Shown here piece by piece: positions 56,937 to 64,000 of a stretch of 64,000 nucleotides of DNA. The stretch comes from Xiphophorus maculatus (lineage: Eukaryota; Chordata; Actinopteri; Cyprinodontiformes; Poeciliidae): assembly GCF_002775205.1 (NCBI RefSeq), contig NC_036462.1, forward strand, positions 31,103,084 to 31,167,083. The letters run 5' to 3'. The notes under the pieces were generated by a model. It saw only the letters and a program-made list of their open reading frames with translations, ran no database searches and had not been told where the DNA came from. Within the stretch, counting starts at the first letter, position 1; each line of letters opens with the position of its first letter. The position numbers and the translations under genes were made by a program.

Positions 56937-58186
56937 GTGACAGAGCCCTCTACACAGCCTCATTCTGACTGCAGCCGCTTGCTTCACGTTCCTCTCCAAT
57001 CTCATCTTCTCTCAGCTCTGTGAGAAGAACCGTTTCTTGTGATGAGGAAGCGGAAGACATGCAAATGAGAGCGAGAGAGATGGAGAAGATGCAAGCTGGT
57101 ATGGCAGAAAGGAGGAGAGTCCTGGGTGGGTGTGCTGGCTGTCAAACAAAGACTTCCGGAGGATAAGTTGAAGTCAGAGATTGCACTAAGAGATCAGCTG
57201 GAGCGCCAGGCTCACTAAAACAAAAGTGTTTGCAGTGAAATGAAAGCGGGAGCTGCTGGCGGAGGAAGTGCTGCAACAAAAGCCAACTTACCCTTTCGGA
57301 GGCTGACTTTTACCATCAGCAGTTTGAGGCAGCACCTGACTTCTCTCTGCCTCGCATGCTCACTCTCCCACCCACTGACTTCCACCCACGCGCAGAATCT
57401 CACACACCGACACAGACAGAGGAGTGAAAGTGCAGCTCGTGTTGATGTGGCTGCACACGTGCAGTTCTCATCCTTTCTGACAGAGAACAAATGGATGCGT
57501 TAAAGCGTTAAAATGATCTACCTCCAACCACAATCCCTCTTATGGGATTTTTTGTTGTTGTTGTTGTTGTTTTTTCTTTGTTGTGTAGGGGGTTTAGAGG
57601 TTAACTTTGCACACGCTCAAAGAGCTGGCTTTTGTTTAAATGAATTTATTTGCGCTGGCATTCTTATTTGTTAATCTGCTGCTAGTTTAGTGAGTAAGGA
57701 TGATTGCGGAGCAAGCTTACTGTATTGATCATTTGTAAACAGATTATAAAATGTGTGTTTTTTTGTTTTTTTGAAGCAGCTTTACTTCAGCCTTTTATGA
57801 AACAAATTTGATCTATGAAAGAGCCAAAAGAAAACAGCCCAGCTAAGTTAAAATCCAAACTGCCAATCCAATCCAGATTCACAGGGTAAACGCGGAGAGG
57901 CAAAAACTCTGAAGACTGGAAGACTTCGAGCTGAAACTGGTCCATTCTGGACCAGTTTTGTTGAGGGATTTACACTCGGGTTGTTTCATTCTTCAATGTT
58001 TTTGTTAAATGATGTTTAAGAAAGCGAAGCAATAAGCGCAACAACACACACCTTACGTACGCCAAGAGCATTGCAACAAGAAGGGATGGACTGCATGAGG
58101 CAGAGAACAAAATGATGTGATTTTCATCGCGCCACTATAAAAGCCTATTCAAGGGACTTAAAGGTGCAGAATGTAGCCTTAATTTG
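56937..58186. other. znf831 upstream region, otherwise unassigned
   Basis: Probable promoter-proximal DNA of znf831 to about 57.4 kb; then A+T-rich DNA with a (TTG)n tract at about 57552-57571. Confidence 0.4.
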
Positions 58187-58192
58187 TATATA

Positions 58193-58225
<33 letters not shown>
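58187..58225. repeat. (TA)n microsatellite
   Basis: About 19 TA units with one CA interruption. Confidence 0.95.
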
Positions 58226-58769
58226 CTTTTCTTACGTATTTGTTAAAACTGTCACCAGGTTACGACAGTATGCTATGAGACAAATCATCTGTGAAATGAG
58301 TCTCCTCCACCTCCTGCCTGTGCTGCTGAAGAAATGCACCGCTCCCGAGTCGTCCCAACCAAAATCAACCAATCAGAGACAATAGGAGTGTCTTAGCGCT
58401 GTCAATTAATCTCATGCACTAGCTGCTAAATGTGCCCCAACTCTGGATAAGCAGAGAGAACGGACGGACTGATTGATTGATTATATGAGAGGACCAATCA
58501 GGAACTTGGGAACACCCAGACAGCATCATTTCTAAAGGTCATTGACCTCCATGGGAGGAAGGATCGTGTGGGAAGTTCCTTCGATCAAGTAACTTCAACC
58601 TAGCAGTTTTTAACAAATCTTGTTTTTGAGAGTTTCGATCCTTTCATGACCTTTGTCAATCAAAGTACAACACAAGCCTTAGTAGTGGACGTGTTGCAAC
58701 ATGTTGAGTAAATTCATAGAATACAAGGAAAATCATTGTTTTTGGATTGTAGCTGACTTGGCTTGATCA

Positions 58770-59450
58770 CTGGTTACAGTGCATCTGGAAAGAAATCACC
58801 ACACTTCACGTTTTGCACATTTTGTTATGTTACAGCCTTTAGTGATATAGTATTAAATTTATGGCTTTCCTCAAAATTCTATACTGTAAAGGATTTACTC
58901 ATAATAATTGTACTCAAAATAGAAAACTTAAATATTCATATAAGTGAATGAATATTCACGTATTCTTAGACTTAGACTTTTGCATGCACAGGGTGTATAC
59001 AGAACGAAATTTCGTATTCGTTGTATGTGAATACTTACAATCCCATTTATGTAAGTATTCACAGTATTGACATGAAGCTCCATGTTGAGTTGTCTCCACT
59101 GATCATCCATGACCCTAACCCAGCTTAAATCTAGTCCACTTGTGGTAAATTCAGTATGAGTAGACTTGATTTGGAAAGGCAGATACCTGTGCATATAAGA
59201 TCCCACAGCTGACAGTGTAGGTCAGAGGTCAAACATCAAGCATGGAATCTAAGGAAATGTCTGTAGACCTCTGAGTCAGGACTGCCTTGAGGCACAAGAC
59301 CATCCCGACTGTTTCGTCTGCTTTGAATGTCCCAATTTCTCAGCGGCCTCCATCATTGTTAAATGGAAGAAGTTTAGCACCTGCAGGATTCTGCTGGCTG
59401 GCCGTCCAAGCTGAGCAATCGGTCACTCTGGACTCTCAAACCATGCCTCT
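58770..59450 (+). mobile_element. Decayed Tc1/mariner-like transposon fragment
   Basis: Left end TACAGTGCATCTGGAAAGAA followed by CACATTTTGTTATGTTACAG. Later TATATAAGATCCCACAG-like sequence, CTGTAGACCTCTGAGTCAGG and GGCCTCCATCATTGTTAAAT with ATGGAAGAAGTTTAGCACC follow the order of a common fish Tc1 family. Frames are broken and the 3' half is missing. Confidence 0.7.
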
Positions 59451-60467
59451 TTATCCGTTTAAGATCTTTGGACAAAGAGGTTCCTTGTATGTCAGGAACC
59501 CGACAAGTGAAATGTTGCTACTTCGCATGTGCACTTTGCAAAATTAGTCAAGAATATTGACTGAAAGCAAACAAACGTTGCACTGCAACAGACTTCACTT
59601 GGTCTCCAAGGCAACTGCAGGCTGGTCCACGAAAGAGCATGCTTTCTGTTGACATGGCAACAGGATACCTCCTACCATGTTTTCTGCCATCCTCACCGAG
59701 CCCAGCAGGGAGGGGGCACGGCTCCAGGCACGTGTTCCTCAGATGTTACAGTCGTGGCATTCGATCTTTCTCGCAGGAATGCTTCAAGGAGACAGATATG
59801 AAAACAGTCACGCGGGGTCTAGTGTTGCTGACTTATTGTTTTCTGGCCATGTTGCTTAAGTTGCTAGGATACAAGGCTTTACAAGCCAGCCTTTAGAATA
59901 GAACAGAATAGAAATTTGATTTTACTTACTATTTTACTTTACCACTAATAGTGAGCAGCAACTAGAAATGAACAACATGTGTTTCTTTCTCACGTCATTG
60001 GCTTGTAGTTACTAAAGTTCTGCGCTGTTTGAGAAATTGGATGTAAATCCACGTGAAGGAGCTCTGCTGTCTGTACCGGCATAAGGCCAGCTGTAGTAAT
60101 ACTACAGCGAGTTGATGAACTTGATATCACTACACAGGTTTATTCGCCTGGAAGCTTCTCTCCAGGTTACTTTTTAATATACAGATAACTTACAAGCTTG
60201 AGGATTGAGAAAAGGATCAACAACATGTCAGGAGATGATCAGTTTTAACTCAAAGTCCTGAATGTAAAAGAAGGAAGACATGGAAAACATCTGTAATTCA
60301 TCCGATTGCACAATTTACAAAATAGTGACGAATGCGTTATCGGTTATGCTTTGTGTTTTGGACAGGCTGTGACTGATTTATTTATCCACGCACGACCTAA
60401 AGTTTCTCTGATTATGGCAAGTCATTTATGTATTTATTCAATGTACTATTGGAGCCGTAATGCCTAC
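59451..60467. other. No recognised feature
   Basis: Short ORFs only. Confidence 0.5.
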
Positions 60468-60545
60468 AGGCAAGGCAGTTTTATTTGTATGGCACATTTC
60501 CACATCAAAGAAATTCAAAGTGCTTCATATAATTAAAGTGATAAA
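60468..60545 (+). repeat. GCACATTTC interspersed repeat, copy 5
   Basis: AGTTTTATTTGTATGGCACA, TTTCCACATCAAAGAAATTC, AAAGTGCTTCATATAATTA. Confidence 0.65.
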
Positions 60546-61220
60546 ACAAGCAAGCAAATATTACATTGCAGTAGCAAATTCAAGGAAAGCCACTACAGCA
60601 GACTGCAGTTCGTGATGTTCTAGTGGAAATAATTAATTGGGAAATAATGAAATTACAGTGCTCAATGTTATACAATTTGTAATGTTCAATAATTCTGTCT
60701 TGACTTCCTCTTGGAATGTCGAAGGCTTTAAAGTCCCAATTAAAGCAATGAAAATTCTATAGTTTTTAATAAAAGAAAGAAAGAATTGCTATTGGATTGC
60801 TTAAGTAGACTCAAAGAATTCTGAGAATTTCTTTTTTGAATTTAGTTTTTATTTATTTTTAACAACATTGACACTTTTCCACAGTTACATTCTTCTGTCT
60901 CTCACTGATATATATCTTCTGCATTATAAGTTGACAAAAGGAAATGAGACAGCAGTAATACTTCACCGTTATAACAATGAATACAAATACAACAAAGACA
61001 GAGTGATAACAAATGAGAGACAAAAGCAAACTAAACTGAAATTTAAAAAAAACACACACAGTTAAGTCCCCTCTTTGAGACATGAAAGAGATCAAGTCAA
61101 AGTAAGAATAATGTGGTTACGGACAGAAACAGATAAATCAGAAAAATGAATCTACTGCCTACAAATATTTATATTGCTCTCTACCTCCACACAAACACAC
61201 ACACAACAAACATCATCACC

Positions 61221-61252
<32 letters not shown>

Positions 61253-61379
61253 GCGTCAAGGAATATTGGTAACTGAATAAAATAGAGGATATTCATAGAT
61301 TAAGGAAAGCATTATTTATTTATCTTCATATTGCACAATTAGAAAATAGAATTTAATGGACGTGAGGTAGTGTTGTTAC
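60546..61379. other. Unassigned A+T-rich DNA with (AAT)n
   Basis: (AAT)n microsatellite at 61221-61251. No gene-like frame. Confidence 0.5.
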
Positions 61380-61843
61380 ACACTCATATACAGTAGGGGG
61401 CGGTATGAACCGTAACGTTCCTTGCGATCCACCGTAATAGAAAAGAACAGGAAGAAGAAAGACGCTTTTCGTGACGTAAGCACGGCTCTTACGTCGGACG
61501 TAACGCACGTTTGAGTCCAGGAGCGCTGTTTGAACTGCACTTAAAAGTTGGGGATATTCTTCAAGTTTTAAATGTAAGGAGAACTTTTAGACACACTTTA
61601 AGCTTCTTACGTCGGTTGTTACATTGCGGTTCTAGTAAAGCCGGACGCTTAGTCAGACTGAAGCCTTATTTCAGTTAGCCGACGGTTGTTTTCCTCGGTG
61701 TTAGCAGTAGCATCCAGGCTAACGTTAGCTGCAGAGATATAGAGGAGCACCATTGACTCTGTCTCATACAGCCTATTCACCCGCTGTGCAGGATAAAGGT
61801 TGCAATATTAATGCAGATATAGTGACTGACTCTCTCTGTGTAG
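61380..61843 (+). promoter_or_regulatory. cstf1 promoter and 5'UTR
   Basis: GC- and CpG-richer block with CRE-like half sites TGACGTAA (61472-61479), TTACGTCGGACGTAA (about 61489-61503) and ACGTTTGAG. A donor-like AAT/GTAAGG at 61573/61574 and the acceptor CTCTGTGTAG/TGTCAG at 61843/61844 predict a 5'UTR intron, matching a non-coding first exon as in mammalian CSTF1. No TATA box seen. Confidence 0.5.
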
Positions 61844-61876
61844 TGTCAGCCATCTACGTTGCAGCAGTGAGCCAGA

Positions 61877-63222
61877 ATGTATCGTCCTAAGCCGACACTG
61901 AAGGACCGACAGCACCTGTACAGGCTCATCATCAGCCAGCTGCTCCACGACGGCTACACCAACATCGCCAACAACCTCATCAATGAGGTGAAGCCGCAGA
62001 GCGTCGTGTCGCCTTCCGAGCAGCTGATGCAGCTGGCAAAGATAGGTGAGAGCTGAAGCTGGCCCAGCTTTCATCATAGTGACGGCAGTTTGTTCCTCTA
62101 AGACCAGAGGAGGGCAGAAAACCCCCAAACTACTCGGTTAAAAGTGGAACTACTTCAACATATTTCTTACTCAAGTAAAAATGAAAAGTATCCGTCCAGG
62201 ACATTACTCAAGTAATGGGTAAAAAGTCTACTAAAGTACTGAGCAACCGATCAATCATTTAATGTTTAAACATTACATCATCAGACAGACCAAGATCTAA
62301 CGGTAAATGGAAATGTATGCATTTTAAAGACAGAAATGACAATAATTTATCCAAGTAACAAAAAATAACAGGCAAAGACACATTTTCCAAATCAGTTTCT
62401 TTCAATAAAAATCTTATGAAAGTTTAGTAAAAACTGCAGCTGACTGGTGAATTTTTGGTTAAAACATGTTTGTTTTTCATTCAGCGGGTAAAGAATCCAG
62501 AAATGTTACTCGCTTAAGAGTATTGATACTTCATAATAAAATTACTCGAGTAAAAATACTCATAAAAGAACTTTTTCTTTTTTTAAAATTACTCAAGTAA
62601 ATGTAATTGCGTAAATGTAACTAGTTTCTACCCAACTCTGTCTAAGACTAACTGTACAGCCTGGACTCTTGCCACAGGGATGGAGAACGACGACAGTGCC
62701 GTCCAGTATGCCATCGGCCGCTCGGACACTGTAGCGCCTGGTGTTGGCATTGACCTGGAGTTTGACGCGGATGTCCAGACCATGTCCCCGGAGGCGTCGG
62801 AGTACGAGACCTGCTATGTCACATCCCACAAAGGTCCTTGTCGCGTGGCCACGTACAGCCGGGACGGCCAGCTGATCGCCACAGGCTCGGCTGATGCCTC
62901 CATCAAGATTCTGGACACAGAGCGCATGCTGGCTAAGAGTGCCATGCCCATCGAGGTGAGGCAGGCTGAGGGCGGGGGACGGGTTAGACTCACTGTTGCT
63001 CCACTAACACTGTGCTGCTTTTAGGTGATGATGAATGAGACGGCGCAGCAGAACATGGAGAACCACCCCGTCATCCGTACGCTTTATGACCATGTGGATG
63101 AAGTCACCTGCCTGGCTTTCCATCCGAGTGAACAGATTCTAGCATCTGGCTCCAGAGACTACACCCTGAAACTGTTTGACTACTCCAAGCCCTCCGCTAA
63201 AAGAGCTTTTAAATATATACAG
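61877..63222 (+). CDS. cstf1: Cleavage stimulation factor subunit 1 (CstF-50), 5' part
   Basis: Three coding exons are visible: 61877-62045, 62678-62955 and 63025-63222, with GT-AG borders and matching phases. They encode the first 215 residues of about 431; later exons lie beyond the window. The start [20 protein letters not shown] is the N-terminal dimerisation domain of CstF-50, and [20 protein letters not shown] to [20 protein letters not shown] is nearly identical to human CSTF1. WD40 repeats begin near residue 105 ([20 protein letters not shown]) and continue ([20 protein letters not shown]). CstF-50 joins CstF-64 and CstF-77 to bind GU-rich elements and direct cleavage and polyadenylation of pre-mRNA in the nucleus. 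Intron 1 contains an ACTCAAGTAA repeat. In mammals AURKA lies head-to-head; no AURKA exon is seen upstream here. Confidence 0.97.
62135..62637 (+). repeat. ACTCAAGTAA interspersed repeat, copy 2 (cstf1 intron 1)
   Basis: Matches 2284-2860 end to end in the same order (ACTCAAGTAATGGGTAAAAAG, AAACATTACATCATCAGACA, TTACTCAAGTAAATGTAATT). It fills most of the intron and ends about 40 bp before exon 2. Confidence 0.85.
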
Positions 63223-63394
63223 GTCAGAGAATGATTATCTCAGTGGTCAGAACGGCCGTTTGGGAAATGTCCTGCTGCTTTTGTTCATATGCCTGTTGAT
63301 TTGACATGAAATATTTACATCCACTGCTGTGCAAAAGTATTAATAGTTCTTTAAGCATTTTACTGTCGCAATAACACATTTTGCTGGACGACAA

Positions 63395-63795
63395 ATTGTC
63401 CCTGAAGTTATCGCGATAAACGATAATATCGTTTTGTTTTCAAGTAATCTAGTGGTAATGGCATAATAATGCAAGAACACATTTTCAAAGATCAGTAAAA
63501 GTTACATTCTAATGAACGTTTAACACTGGAACTGGAAGACATTTTAAATATCCAACATAAACAAAACAGAAACTGCAAATAAAATGAATCATGAAGTCTC
63601 CGTAAACAAAATCGTCTTTCAAAAAAAGGGGACAGTCGAGACCAAAACACCAGACTGAAGACTTTTGTCATCCAGTTATTGGTAGGAACAGAGAAAAGAC
63701 AAAAATGCTAAATCATACAAATGGAAATCATTGAGCTCATTTCAATTTATCATGCAATTAATTGATTTATTGCGTATTGCGACAGGCTTATTTGT
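63395..63795 (+). repeat. Interspersed repeat ending TTGCGACAGGCTTAT, copy 2 (cstf1 intron 3)
   Basis: Starts near TATCGCGATAAACGATAATA and shares the blocks listed for 49340-49680. This copy lacks the embedded (AAT)n tract. Confidence 0.8.
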
Positions 63796-64000
63796 TACAG
63801 CCATAAACTTCAAGGTTTTACTCAAACCACAACAAATAAACCTTGCAAATTTGTCTTAAAGCAAAAAAAAAAATCATAACCACGAAACAATGTTGTAAGA
63901 GGAAAAATGTTACTGCAATAATTTGAAGTTCCAAATCTCTGGTAGCTTTCTAAGTCCTAATTTACATCACATCCTCCGTGCTCCTTGGAGGGCATTTCCA
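63796..64000. other. cstf1 intron 3, no recognised feature
   Basis: A+T-rich DNA up to the window end; no fourth coding exon is visible. Confidence 0.5.

Noticed and set aside
59400-61400. AURKA divergent partner of cstf1
   Set aside because: No kinase-like frame on the minus strand upstream of cstf1; the mammalian head-to-head arrangement is not seen here.

Overview
The window is nuclear DNA from a vertebrate, almost certainly a teleost fish. It has about 60 % A+T, small-exon genes with GT-AG introns, many short interspersed repeats of fish type (tRNA-derived SINEs, fold-back and hAT-like MITEs, decayed Tc1/mariner copies) and many microsatellites. Four protein genes can be named from their translations: pdrg1 (+), edn3 (-), znf831 (-) and cstf1 (+, cut off by the window end). 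A fifth, intron-poor coiled-coil gene at 13.3-14.4 kb is not recognised. The human orthologues of all four named genes lie on chromosome 20, and znf831 next to edn3 in the same orientation matches the human order, so this is an old linkage block.

Layout. 0-1.1 kb: a complete 146-bp satellite array with a trimeric higher-order repeat. 1.15-1.86 kb: a CpG-rich block, possibly a promoter. 2-11 kb: repeats and unassigned DNA. 11.5-15.5 kb: an unusual unit in which inverted-repeat arms (678 and 232 bp) enclose promoter-like DNA, a coiled-coil gene with 30 consecutive heptads, and a 42-bp minisatellite. 16.4-17.9 kb: pdrg1 (5 exons). 18-31.7 kb: no recognised gene; it holds a SINE split by a hAT-type element with a perfect 8-bp target-site duplication, a Tc1-like remnant and one unexplained 211-codon ORF. 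31.8-36.9 kb: edn3, 4 coding exons. 37-44.6 kb: MITEs, a SINE and a RecQ-helicase-like fragment. 44.7-55.6 kb: znf831, 3 coding exons, with a probable untranslated first exon near 56.9 kb. 58.8-59.5 kb: a Tc1-like remnant. 61.4-64 kb: promoter, 5'UTR and first three coding exons of cstf1.

The genes are independent units, not a pathway. pdrg1 encodes a prefoldin-like subunit, edn3 a secreted peptide hormone precursor that in fish acts on neural-crest pigment cells, znf831 a large nuclear zinc-finger protein, and cstf1 a core mRNA 3'-end-processing factor. The item most worth following up is the 11.5-15.5 kb unit: a repeat-built leucine-heptad gene inside an inverted repeat. The edn3 exon-1 splice donor abutting a 61-bp trinucleotide repeat is the best functional-variation candidate. 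All exon borders were read by eye from splice signals and reading frame; none was tested against transcripts or a database.
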